NCBI GenBank assembly: GCA_009103225.1
Contig: RHPI01000810.1
Location: 1,558,190-1,622,189 of the forward strand
Direction of reading: 5' to 3'
Source: Chlorokybus atmophyticus
Lineage: Eukaryota > Streptophyta > Chlorokybophyceae > Chlorokybales > Chlorokybaceae
DNA length: 64,000 bases
Part shown: positions 12,212 through 23,868 of the stretch, in pieces
Layout: each line of letters begins with the position of its first letter
How positions within the stretch are numbered: position 1 is the stretch's first letter
Translations under genes and position numbers: made by a program
The notes under the pieces: model-generated
Database searches by the model: none
Seen by the model: only the letters and a program-made list of their open reading frames with translations
What the model was told of the DNA's origin: nothing

Positions 12212-13352
12212 ATGGCAGAAGGAGCAGCATTGGTTGGATGCGCAGTGATGGTGTATTGGCCAGCTGACAAGTGCTGGTACAAGGGGCAGTTCTATGCACA
12301 CAACAAAAGCCTAGGTAAGACCATTTGAAGTGTTACTTGATGGCAGTTGCATTATATCACACAGCAGAGCACTCATGGTGTCCCCTCCTATTGTAGGCAG
12401 GCACATTGTGAGATTTGTAGATGGAAACATCCAGCACTTGGTGATTGACAAGCACAACGTGGTGGTAGTCCACAGCGACATTGGAGACACTATGTGTATA
12501 CGCGTAGGTGGCAGCCGTGTGGCAACCAATCGCAAAATGGAACTTCCACTAGCCACAGCGTGCTTGTGGAGGCACTCAACGCCACTGCTGGTAACGCACT
12601 GTGCGCGACGTTCAGATGGACAACCACATCGCCCCAAAGTGTTGGACTTGTGTTGTGGTGGTGGTGGCGCAGGCATGGGACTACATCGTGCTGGCTTTGA
12701 TGTTACAGGACTTGACATCATGGACCAACCCGAATACCCTTTTCCATTCATCAAGGGGGATGCGACGCATTCAGACCTGGCACACTATGACATCATTTGG
12801 GCTAGCCCCCCGTGCCAGGCATTTGCACGCTGCATACCAGAGCAGCAGCGTAGGCAACACTCCAGCTATTGAAACCATAGTACACTACTGCACGACCTGC
12901 GGGCAAGGCTGCTTTTAAGTGGCAAACATTTTGTCAACTAGAACATCCTTGACGCGTCGCATCACCTGAATCACAACATGGCGTTGTGTGGGACCATGTT
13001 TGGTCTCTCCACCTTCAGGCACCGATTGTTTGAGACGTCCCCATCACTGGCTGTTGACCTCCACTACGGCCACGCCGCAAAGCACATAGGAAACCTGTCT
13101 GGACGCCGCAACACCGGCAAGGTGGGTGTGTCGCAGTCGCACACAGTAATGAGGAAACAGATGTATTGTGTGTATGGGCAAGCAGCATCAAGAGGTTACG
13201 TGAGTGGGTGGAGCATGGCTTTCGGCATTGCCTGGATTGAAGACGAGTATACGCTCGTGGAGTGCATACCACCGGCTTATTCGGAGTATGTAGGCGGGCA
13301 ATTGTTGGCTGCACTGGGTTACGTAGTTAGCAATGAGCCGGTGTCCTGGTAG
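12212..13352 (+). pseudogene. Decayed C5-cytosine DNA methyltransferase, possible Tudor-like N-terminus
   Basis: The core frame (12330-13352) has the C5-methyltransferase motif order. Motif I reads VLDLCCGGGGAGMGLHRAGF; motif IV reads ASPPCQAFAR with the catalytic PCQ cysteine. Then come LCGTMFGLSTFRHRLFET, a target-recognition-like stretch, and motif X, IPPAYSEYVGGQLLAALG. The compact layout resembles phage or giant-virus enzymes rather than eukaryotic DNMT1/CMT. Two stops in the same frame (12870 TGA, 12939 TAG) break it; the second falls in the motif VI ENV position (VN-stop-NI). Upstream, 12212-12310 encodes VYWPADKCWYKGQF, a Tudor-like module, joined by a frameshift. Methyltransferase identity is firm and activity is very unlikely. 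Confidence 0.75.
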
Positions 13353-13761
13353 TGACAACAGTGCTTAGTGCATACAGGTGAAAAACGTGTCTGTCAGTTG
13401 CACGAGTGTATTGCATCCACCAGGACTCATCTGTATCCGAATACACGAGGCATTCATGCCACTGCAACCTCATTCACAACGGGGCTGTCGGTAACACATA
13501 AAATCTGCAATGCGCAGCACATTGTATCCTGCTGCCAAGTCACATGTGATCACATACATATTACAATTTTGTTGCTTACAAGCTGAGTGCACTAGAGCAC
13601 AGCAGAACACAGCAGCACAATACAGCATATGCTCGCATTTTATGCTCAATGCCCACACAGAATTCGCTAGGAACCCTTGTCCACGGGAGCATCTTCTGAA
13701 GGCAAACATACTAACAATCAAACAATGCGCAAATGGGACTTGCCCTCCCCCCCCCCAATGA

Positions 13762-14013
13762 GTTGCAAACCTTTATTTTTGGAGGTCGACCCTAGCAATC
13801 GCGCAAGCTATTCTGCATTATGTGCGCAACTCATTGGTGTATCAGCGCTGCAGACCCCGCGGCAGCAGCAGCGGCGGCGGCGGCGGTGGTGGTGGAGCAG
13901 TCGTGGGCGTCAGCGACTTGGGAGGCGATTGGGTTAGTAGCCGTCGGAGTTGAGAGCGTGGTCTCAGGTAACAACAGCATTAGTCTCAAGGAGGCTAGGA
14001 CACACGCAGTGGG
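13762..14013 (-). repeat. Inverted repeat copy B (252 bp)
   Basis: Reverse-complement duplicate of 11242-11493. It is preceded by a 10-base C run (13747-13756) and ends directly at an N (14014). Those borders make an assembly or gap-filling artefact a serious possibility. Confidence 0.85.
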
Positions 14014-14014
14014 N

Positions 14015-16792
14015 GGCAGGGCTTCCCATTGCTCCGACCCAGTCGACGCTAGCTGCAGGCACGGCCTCATCCACCAGCATTCATATCATGAGCACCTGCA
14101 GAACACATGCACATGACATCACATCATATGCATACACATACACAGCACCGTCACGCTCCACCACTGCCTGCCAGTGCATCACACATGCATGCAGACTGGC
14201 CAGTAAACAAGTGTGCCAATTAAACATCACCTAGTGGAGGGTGAAGCCTGTTGCCAATAAGCGATTTCACATGCACACAACTACCACCGGACTACGACCC
14301 CAAACATTGTACACACCTGGTCCTGCCGGCACGATGGGATGCCAGCCATCGCCCTCAATATGTGGAGGAGGATGAGGTAGGCCAGGGTTGTCATCATAAC
14401 CATCGTCACCTCCCATCCACGGATGAAAACTCCACTGACCGACCTCAAACGGCAACCACTCCGTGTCATGCCACTGCTCAATCCAGTGACGCCGGCGACC
14501 AGGATCCGCATCACACTGAGTACCAATCACCCAGCGCGCAAGTAACGCGCTGCCTACTTCATGCTCCACTACTAAGAGGTCACTTCCCAAACGCTGTGGG
14601 AAGCAAGCCCTTGCCGAACACGATGCAAGCTGAATCTGACAAACCAACCCCCCCCGGGCAACTCAATATGAAGCTCCCTCACACCTGGTGCAGATCCCAC
14701 TTGCGATCCAGCTACATGCACCGGCCAACCAATTGACACCCAACAAGTGTCAACAACCACACATTCATCTGCGACAACATACAATCACCATCACAATAGA
14801 CCAACAATGGCATTCATTTGCTCGTAGTTAGTCTGATAGAAAGACTGACTGCGCCTGATGTATGGCAGTGAGGCGCTCAGCGAGAAGATAATGCCGTCGA
14901 GGCCTGCGCCGCTAGCGCCTACATGCCCCGCGATCGACTCACCGCCCACGTCGCCCGCGATCCCGCCGCCGTCCACATTAAACCCCGCACCAACCACACC
15001 AACAGCAACCACCAGCATACGAGCAAATGGCGCCAATTCAACATGGCACAGATGCCGAAAAGCGGTAAGATGGACATAAACGACTCTACCGCCCAATAGC
15101 CCACTAACTACGTCAACCGCCGTCTACTCGCAAACAATAAACGGCGGTCGCACTGATAACAGCGCTGTCAAACCCTGACACAACAGCGTAGCACACCCCA
15201 TTGCCGACATCTGAGCACGCTCACTCGATACTGATCTAGCACAGTTAATGTGAGTACATCGCCTTCGCAAAGCGCATTTCGTACAATCACATCAACGTCG
15301 CTAGTCGCAGTTCAGCGCAGCATTATATAAGTCACCACACGCTACTTGACGCACTAAATACGCCGCTCACGCCGCACTCAGCGCTGAACGGGCCGGCATA
15401 AGCTTTGGCCATCAAAAGAACCATTGGCGATCGGATTGTATGGTCGATTTGTGGTTAACTGTATGTACCTTCCCGTTACACACCACCTGCAGCGCAACGC
15501 ATCCGGGAGAGGGAGCGGTCAGCCTGGGAGGTCTTCCAATACATCAGCAAGCATAATGACTATTACGACGCGAAACAATTGCTTGGCCCCCGCTGTTGCC
15601 ATCATGATGCCGTTGCCATAAATTAATATTGATATGCAGCACCTAGTCTACCAGCCATTTGCCTTGTCCACATTATGAGCTTCACTTTGAGTTTGCTTGT
15701 TTAGCAACTCTATTGTTGGTTTTGCATACGCACAGCATAAACTATATGCAACCAACCACATGCACTTGCATACTGCGTACACGACCACATGGCTTAACCT
15801 ACCCTCTACCCCAACTCCCACTTCCCCCCGTGTTAGTCATGCATGCACAGCAGTCCATTTACCTGCACCGCGGCTGTTGTGTTTGTTTGTAGCATGTTAA
15901 TTGAAATGTGTTTGCAAGCATGACCGCATACATGGAATGCGCGCAATTGTTAGGTCATCACATCATCTCTATAGTAGTGTCAAAGTACACATGCATTATG
16001 CGGATAGGCATGGTGCAGCACGGGCAGCAAACATATACGTGTGCATTATTACAGAGGTTGCGCATCGTTGCATGTATGTAAAAATTGAGGCACCTAAATT
16101 ACAAGCACATTTCAGGCAATGATTAACAACAAACACAACAACAATGACCAACATATACGCGCTAATCGAAGCTTAACCACCAAAGCTTAAACACTAAGCT
16201 AAATGGGCTAGCTATATGTAGGATAAGCGCTAGGATGTTATGTATACCCACACCTGTTGTTCATGTCTGCCCCAACATTTGCTGCCCCGCTGCTTGATGC
16301 CCCGCTCCCTCGCATTCACTCCGCTGATGCCCTTAGCTACAAGCACATAGCCAAGCATGCCCTTGCCAATGCCCTAATAGTTCGCTTCTGCCCACCTTGC
16401 ATGTGAGTACACTCGCATCAGAACCACCGGAAAGCCTATGTGTAGTTGTGTAATGTTATACACATAGATACTAGCACAAGCCAGTCTCATGTATACCAAT
16501 GGGTCATCTCGTCGTGAACTATCACGCGATGCGCGACAATGTTGCTGGTGTCATGCAAGAGGCGGGCTGCACGACATCTTGCAAGCATACATTTGTATAA
16601 GATAAGCGCGTGACTGTGTCTCAAGTTTTAGGGTGCCACCCTCGACACTAGCGACCTTGGCAGTCATTGAGCGCCAAGATGGTTATATGGATATTGATGA
16701 GCTGGACGGGTAGAGGTTCGCACATGCTGCTTGACATTATAGGCAACAGGCCACTACCTAGCTGATAAGCTGGATGATGTTGCTGAGCAAGG
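14015..16792. other. No gene recognised
   Basis: Several short open frames on both strands (for example 14251-14736 + and 14267-14647 -) overlap each other and show no known motif or splice structure. I see no RNA gene. This looks like degraded intergenic or transposon-derived DNA. Confidence 0.4.
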
Positions 16793-17155
16793 ATGAGATT
16801 CGCACGTGTTGCTTATGATCATATGCAACTACTACTCTACCACCCGCCGGCAGACGAGTTTGTCCCACTGGCGGCCGAGACCCACGGGTCGCTCGTGGGA
16901 GCGTTCAACGCGCTCATCGCGAGGTGCGCCAAACAGGCGGTGTACCAGCGTGGCCTGGCGCTGGGGCGTTTGAGCGGCTTTATAGCCATGTACCGGCAAC
17001 GGGTGGCGTGCGCGCTGCAGCGAGCGCAGGGTCTGGCGCTGCTGGAGCGCGGGGCAGCAGCGGTGGCAGCGGTCCCGGGCTGGGCGCCGCTGCAGACGGT
17101 GCCCGCAACGACGCAGGAGGACGCTGTCCTCGCTGGCGCTTCGTGTAGGATCTAG
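16793..17155 (+). pseudogene. Possible retroelement C-terminal fragment
   Basis: A 120-codon GC-rich ORF in AT-rich surroundings. It contains HPPADEFVPLAAETHGSL followed by an Arg/Ala-rich helical region with repeated ALQRAQGLALLERG-type heptads. A segment of the form F-x-P-x-x-x-E-x-x-G after a reverse transcriptase is common in algal and protist retroelements. That resemblance is the only clue and I cannot see an RT upstream. It could be an unrelated small gene. Confidence 0.25.
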
Positions 17156-18039
17156 TACTTTGCATGTGTACGTGCGCTAGCGCACTGGCGTAAATGTGCG
17201 TGTTGTTGGTTAGACATGGCCATGTTCCTGGACCTTTGCCTGTGTCTTTTGAAAATGTGCCAGTAGTGTTTGTGTGGTTGACTCTAGCTGAATTAGCTGC
17301 ATGGTGTGATAAGCGCGACAAGCATTGCACTATTACAACCACTTCCTAACAGACATGAGGTGCGGTACTTCATGCACCCAAGCTACCTTGCGGCAAGCAA
17401 AACACATGCATGCAATGATATGCTAGCATGCCTGTGCTTCACGGGTTGGTTAACATTGGTTAGCTGCTGCCTTCTCTTGCTGCTCGACACTTGCATTGCA
17501 CATGAGGCAATTAGTGTGGTGTAGGATAGGTGGTGAAGGCCCCAGAGGTAATAATTGTGTTGATGTTGGTGGTTGGTGGTTGTGCTTGCGTGCTTGTCAC
17601 TTGCAAATGAGCATGTTTGTGGAATGACTACGATGCATACCCTATGCGTAGCTGCCTACCCAATACACATAGGAAGACTTGTTACAGCAGGGGGTATAAC
17701 CGTGGCTTAGCCTATCCTATCCTCAAGACATGCTGAATAAAAGTTTATTGCCAATGAAATCATGTGGTTGGATGGCACGGCCATTGACAAACTTGTTCGC
17801 CACTTGCGTGCGCCGAGCGAATGCCTATAAGCTGGAAACGCGGTGTGTAGCGCGCTTTGTCATTGGGTAAGCACTTCTATGTCGCACCTTCCAGAACTTG
17901 CAGGCCATCGCCATCATATCCATGGCAATGTGCATTGCTGCGGCAGCAACGCACAGTGGTGCTAAATGATTGTGCATATCATTGTAATTGAATGTATCAA
18001 AGAAACACGCATTCCACTGCACAGAATAGTGATACTCTA
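17156..18039. other. No gene recognised; 3' flank of the SEC16-like gene
   Basis: Mixed sequence without a credible coding frame. The part next to 18039 should contain the 3' UTR of the minus-strand SEC16-like gene. Confidence 0.4.
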
Positions 18040-21000
18040 TCATTTATTCAGAGTTGAATCAGAGACACTGTGCACTGGCTCTGAAACCTCCGTATCTGTG
18101 CCTCGTGTTGTGTCTGTGCCTCCAGGCTCCTCGTCCTCAGCCACATCCCCAAACCCGTACTCCTCTTCAACTCGTTCTATAAGCGCATCTACATCAACAC
18201 CTCGCGTAGCGAGCTCTTCACTGAGAGCAGCGACCTTGGCACCCTCCTGACCAAGAGCAACCAGCAAGTCATCAAACTCAGCCGCGCTGGTCGCAGCCTC
18301 CTCCTTTGCCTTCTCCTCCAAAGCCCTCGCAAGCTGCTGTTTGCAGTCTTCCAGCTCTTGCAAGACACTCGACAACCGTGCGCTTGACTCTGTGGCAGAG
18401 GCCTCGGCAGCTGCCAACAGTGCAGCGAGCCGGTCTTTCTCGTTTGTTGCTGTGTCTGCTCTGGCCTTCTCCTCGATGACTGCTTCAGTTGCCGCTGCCA
18501 ACCGCGCTGTCTGCTCCTCCAGCGTGGCCGTGGCAACCCACTGCCATCCTTCATAACTTTGAGCGTTCTGGTCATAAGATTGAGAGGCATCCCACACTTG
18601 GGACAGCGAGGCATCCCACGCCGGGTTTTGATAGCCGTACCAAGACTGTTGCATGTTGGGATCCACCGTGCCATCCGCCGTCACCCACTGGTTGGTGGCC
18701 TCATCCCACACGACGTTTTGCGGGTAATGGTGTGCGCCAGAACTGTCTGGCGAAGTCCACTGAGCGGCCGCATCACCATCGGCCATGGGAGACGCGTTGG
18801 ACTGCCCTGCCCAAGCGGACGCATCCGAGTATGTTGGGGATGCCTCGTGGTCTCCCACATAGTGTTGGCCCTGTACAGACTGCTGCCAGTCCGGTGAGGC
18901 CCCGGCCATAGCTGAAGCACTGGTCAAATTTTGCAAATCTTCAGACACAGTTGACTGCAGTGGCGTGACGTGTTGTTGTTGGGATCCGCTTTCCTCTTCT
19001 TGTTGCTGCCTATCATGTTGGGATGCGCTCGCTGCCGTTGCATCGACATCATCCTTGGCCATGTCTACAACAGACGTCTCCGGCATGTCTCCAGTAGGCT
19101 CTGCAAATTCCTCTTCTGCATCCTCCACCGGCGGCTGCGTGACTGCAACGTGAGGGTCGACCTCTGCGTGTGATGTTGGCTGCCGAGAGTCAGTGTGCTT
19201 TGCGTCCCGCGAAGGAGACGTTGGCTGGCTGGGATTTGGCGACGCCGGAGGTGTTGGGACAAAGAAGGCCACTTTGCCATTGGGACTGGAAAAAGAGAAG
19301 GAGTTGGAACGAGGAGGGACGGGTGATAAGGGCTTCGTTGCATTTGGGGCTGTGCTGGCAGAGTCGGTGCTTGCGTTGGAGGCTGTGGAGAGGTAGCCCG
19401 GGTCCACGTAGCGGTTGCGCACGTTGCCTCGGTCTCGAAAGGACGGCTTGGCCGGGGTCGGGACTGGCGGTCGGCCATTGATGGAAGACTCTGATCCTAT
19501 TCGGCGTATGCGTCCTGCAGCCGATGCATCCGAGTCGCTCGCACCATCGCCAACATCTGGCATCGGTGAGGCCGGGGCGCTGCCATCAGCTTTGCCATCC
19601 GGGGCTGGCGGCGTTGGAGTCCCCGGCCGCGATGACAGCGGGGTTGCCGACTGAGACTTGGGCGGAGGTGGCAATGGCTCAGGTGCCGCATCATCATCTG
19701 CCCCTCGTTCCCTCCACCGCTTTTGCTGTTATGCATGCAAATTTGTCACACATGCGCATATTTGAAAAACAACCCACAGCCACGCACACGCGCCCTGTTC
19801 AGGACACAATCTGTCCATGCTGACAGTGCAAGTTCCTTGATGGGCTGGCATACAACTACAAACACCAGCAGCATACCTCAGCATCAAAATAGAAGCGATT
19901 CTCTTCACCAAGCTTGGCCTTGACTGGCTGCTGTCTGTCTCCTCTCTGTCAACATGGTCACCTTTTGTCAATACTAATTATGCAACAATCTGTTGACAAC
20001 CTGATGGGCACTTGATGGATGATGTATTAGCAAAAGCCGCAACAAACGTACACCAGTACTGACTGGCAGATTTGCGACACATTGCACATGCGCACTGGTC
20101 CTCGCATGCATTGCTCACAAAACAAACTAATAGTGACTTCAAACACCATGGCCAACTTGACCAGACAAACGACTACTTGCAAGCCAACAAAAGGTCGAGG
20201 GTTGAGACCGAGTATGCTATGATAGTAAAGAGATTGTTGCAGCATCCGTAGGCGCATGTTCGCTAACCAACTCAACTCTATCCATAACTAGTAGACTACG
20301 AGAAAAGTACAACACACAAACGACTGAAACCATGCTTGACAAAAGTGTGTCTAGGTGCTACGACTGAGTATGGTCATGATATCACGTTTAATCTCCCATC
20401 TTTTGCCCGATGATTGCACTATGATTCCCATGCTGCGTTAACAATGTGAGATTGACTCACTGCAAAGTACATAAGAGAAGCTGGACTGAACAGCTGCCAA
20501 GCACCATGGCTTCTCAGTCCATGCTGAATATGACTCAGCTCGTCCGTCTGTGTCCACAAGCCAAAGACATGCGGAATGCGTACAATGCATGACCAGTAGC
20601 TATTGCCCTGTTAACAGCTGCAGTGGTTACGCGTTGGTTCTATCAACCCAATGTTCCTTGACAGGAAGCGATGCGATAACACAACGAAGCAACCCACTGG
20701 TTGGCAGCTGCTGCGGTATCAACATGCAACCAACTGCGCCTTGCCTTTGAGTCAGACACGGCATACTCTATACTGCTTTCAGTAATGCTAGCTAACGGGA
20801 GTGAGTGTGGTGCAAAACTTAACGGCAGCTTAAGCTGGGAATGCCATGAACGACCTCAAGCCATCAACATCCATTGTTACAATGAAATGCATGGCAAGCC
20901 CCGGCGAGAGATCCACGTACCCTTAGCCAACCGAGAAGTCCACTGCCCTTCTTTGTTGCGTCCCCTGCAGGCGACGCTGCCGCCGACGCCGGCCCAGCAG

Positions 21001-21060
21001 CAGAGGGGCTGTCCGGGGCGGGAGCATCCTTCTTCTCCGGCATCGCCACACATGGGCGGC
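18040..21060 (-). CDS. SEC16: SEC16-like COPII scaffold, C-terminal part
   Basis: SEC16 organises endoplasmic reticulum exit sites and COPII coat assembly. Three minus-strand exons are visible: 20921 to about 21060 (ending KKGSGLLGWLR), 19877-19930 (QPVKAKLGEENRFYFDAE) and 18040-19725 (starting QKRWRERGADDDAAPEP then LPPPP). The joined segment AKLGEENRFYFDAEQKRWRE followed by acidic residues and PPPP is the conserved end of the SEC16 central region. The long last exon is Pro/Ser-rich, contains NVRNRYVDPGY and WDEATNQWV, then an Ala/Glu coiled coil (about residues 375-500) and an acidic tail. Both intron junctions are phase 0 and GT-AG. Upstream exons are missing: the region beyond 21070 runs into an N gap, so the model is partial. 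Confidence 0.65.
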
Positions 21061-21660
21061 TAGAGCAATGCAACAAAGCACAGCTGTCGCCTAGAAGATC
21101 GGCTCCGCCACCAATGCGACCGCCGCCTCCGCCGGCGGCGGTGCCGCAAACCCTACCGCCACGTGGCACGTTGCTAACTGCCAGCCGCGGCGCAAAGCAG
21201 CAGTCGCTGTGAGCTTGGGCCATCATGCAGGCCAAAGGGTCTTTTTCAGCTTCGCTGGTACTTTGTCAACAGCCAACGCTCTGAACTAATAGATGATCTG
21301 CTACATTTCTACATGCGTTGTGTTTCTTGGATTTCAGTTGCAAGATTGCTGATGCCATCAGCATTTGTTGCAGAATCATTGGTTTCATTGAAAATTTGCA
21401 CAACGACATTCGATGATACCATCAGATAACATTAGGGAAGATGTTCAAGTAGACTAAACAAGGCTTCAGTAGACTTGTATTCTTTATTTTATCTGATTGA
21501 TGCAGTCATGCATAATCTATCAAGAGTGCACTATGTTGTTCAATTGCGACAGCTGACTAGAAGGAATTCCATTATTTATGTGAATTAAAGCATGCATTAG
21601 GCTTGCGGGTAAAATTCATTAGATAGTACAAACGTTGTCCGTCATGATTAAGCGTAACGC

Positions 21661-21734
21661 GTGTGAAGAACGTTCTTCACACGTTCACATGTTCGTTAAC
21701 GAACAAGAAATGCAAATTGTGTATTCAATTTGCA
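21661..21734. repeat. Cluster of perfect palindromes
   Basis: Three inverted repeats lie within 74 bp. 21661-21682 is a perfect 22-bp palindrome (GTGTGAAGAAC and its complement). 21691-21704 is a perfect 14-bp palindrome (GTTCGTTAACGAAC). 21711-21734 has 9-bp arms (TGCAAATTG/CAATTTGCA) around a 6-base loop. They end 28 bp before a G homopolymer and N gap. Confidence 0.9.
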
Positions 21735-21761
21735 AACACTACATGTGAAGTGTTCCGAAGA

Positions 21762-21854
21762 GGGGGGGGGGGGGGGGGGNNNNNNNNNNNNNNNNNNNNN
21801 NNNNNNNNNNNNNNNNNNNNNNNNNNNNNNNNNNNNNGGGGGGGGGGGGGGGGG
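21762..21854. other. Assembly gap (N) flanked by G homopolymers
   Basis: A run of G, then 58 N, then a second run of G. The flanking homopolymers are probably not genomic. Confidence 0.95.
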
Positions 21855-22850
21855 TATGTTGCCGCAAATGATCGCTTATAACCGCAATAGTCTTCATTGA
21901 TGCAATTGTTAAATCCATTATTGATTTGGTTGCACATGTGTATTTATGCAAATGGCCGGTGCACACTTATTTACAGTATCGTTGTTTAGAACCATTCGTG
22001 TCGGTTTTCACAAAATTGCAAAGGTTGCTAACCGATAAACCCAGCGATTGCGTAGAAATGGTCGCCGTATGAGCGCTAATGGCAACGTGCATATCGTCTA
22101 CCTACCCTCAATTGCATAAAGTCCCGAGATTGCAAAAAGTGCTAACAGCAATCATGGCAATATTAATTGGCACGATTGCCTACAATTATTAATATTCAAT
22201 AGCACCGCGTCTTACATACCAGCTGTCGCGTGTATGTATGTCTTCTATCATCTATTATGCTCCCTTATGTTATGTTGTTGACCGATCGGCGGCCACATGT
22301 TGAATGCAACAAATGCCACCCGCAACGTACTTATATATGCACACCGCTGCTGGTGCGAAATCCCGGTGCAGAGGGCACCACACCCCATGTTGGACGTGGC
22401 AACACTAGCTAAGCTAAATGTCGTTGTTCACAAGCACATCGTTTCGTGAGACGCACCATTTACAGGGCACATTTTGTGTATGAGCTTGTGCTATTGATTC
22501 CTACACTAGATTCCTCAGCTGGCTATAGCGAGCAGCAACCAATAGCCAGGCTGCAGCAGTCCTTGGCCAACAAGCATCAGGTGCTCGGGTTTGTATAATA
22601 TAGCATGCAAGGATTTGTACTTGTTTTGGCTGGTGTGCAGGGGATTACGAGCGGGTGTGCGACGATAGCAAGCACGCTGGCATTGGGCACCAGCGTCAAC
22701 GACAGACATGAAGTGCAAGCAAGTTGCGACGATGCAGTGCGGGGAGCACTTGGTGCCCGCACATATAGAATTAGGTCTTGCATCTGCTCATGACTTCACT
22801 AATGAATTGCATGCTGTGCACATGTTGCATGCGATGCATGTCTAACCCTA

Positions 22851-22873
22851 GCCCTAATCCTAACGGACTCAAA
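22851..22873 (+). repeat. Short telomere-like stretch
   Basis: Degenerate CCCTAA-type units (TAACCCTAGCCCTAATCCTAAC). They match the plant-type telomere repeat in form, but three imperfect units are too few to claim a former telomere. Confidence 0.4.
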
Positions 22874-23868
22874 GTCCGCGACTGGCGGCAGTGGTGTTGT
22901 GTTGTGGCAGTGGCTTGTGGCGGTGGGGGGTAGCTAAGTGGCGGCGGGGTTCAGCACTTCATGCACACATAGCACACCCACATCACTTGCACCTCATATC
23001 TTATCCTATCCCTGCCTGGTGAACTCACGCCCCCCTTCGCCCGCAGGTTGTCCTCCTACTAATGTTGCTTGCATTGTACACTCCCATCCCATCCCTGCTG
23101 CACGCACTTGCAGTGCACATGGGTTAATGGGTATAGGTAGAGTGTGTAGACTGTCCCCCCAAGTCAAATCTTATCTCGGTGTCCATGTGCTTGTGCCTAG
23201 TGCTACATATGTTTTATGCTTTGTAGGTTAGCTTGCATGTCTCTCATACCGTATACATGTACAGACAATGCGGGTCGTGCTTGTGCCATCGGCACTGGTC
23301 ACCCCATACTTGGCTGTCATTCTCCCTGAGATGTGCTTAAAACATTCAAAGTCATCAATCTAATTGTTGTGCTTGCTGATGTGCGTGCTATGGAAACACT
23401 CAGCAGCCGGAGTTGGATGTCACGCGATGTAAAGGTGTTGCTCGCAGCTGAGGGTCACAACATATGCGGATGACAACGTTCATACCATGGCGGCGCATTG
23501 CACCTCAGTCAGGTGAGCTTGTGCCCAACCATGCACACAAACGCGATGTGGCCCCACTTTGTTCACCCGACATTTCAGTAGACGCTCTGCAAGTCAGCTG
23601 ATGGCAAGCTCGGTGGCTTCGTGGTGCCCTTTTGCGCACCGAGCAGCTAAGCGTTGCACTGGAGCCACGTAGCCCATAAGAGGGTGAGCCTAACTGCACC
23701 TGTGCATGATATGACCCCACTCCAGCCCCAACGCAGACTTGATGACAGGCTGTCAACTCAGCTTGTATACGATGACAGGCACACCAAGCAATCAACCAAG
23801 CACAACATGCAGACATGTACAGTTACAGCGCGTGCAACAACACCAATTATACAGGTGTCAGGACCAGC

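Larger units (their letters stand above)
21070..23868. other. Gene-free stretch with palindromes and an N gap
   Basis: No coding exon is recognisable. It holds a palindrome cluster (21661-21734), an N gap (21780-21837) bounded by G runs, and a short degenerate telomere-like CCCTAA stretch (22851-22873). Upstream SEC16 exons might have been expected here but I do not see them. Confidence 0.5.

Noticed and set aside
4444-12941. Reassigned stop codons (TAG or TGA read as sense)
   Set aside because: Host genes end at TAA, TAG and TGA as normal (HCF101 and RPL11 at TAG), and the relics also have frameshifts, so decay is simpler.
14251-14736. 161-codon + strand ORF and the opposing 126-codon frame
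   Set aside because: They overlap on opposite strands, match no family I know and have no splice context.
22851-22873. Former telomere or chromosome-fusion point
   Set aside because: Only about three imperfect CCCTAA-type units, far too few.
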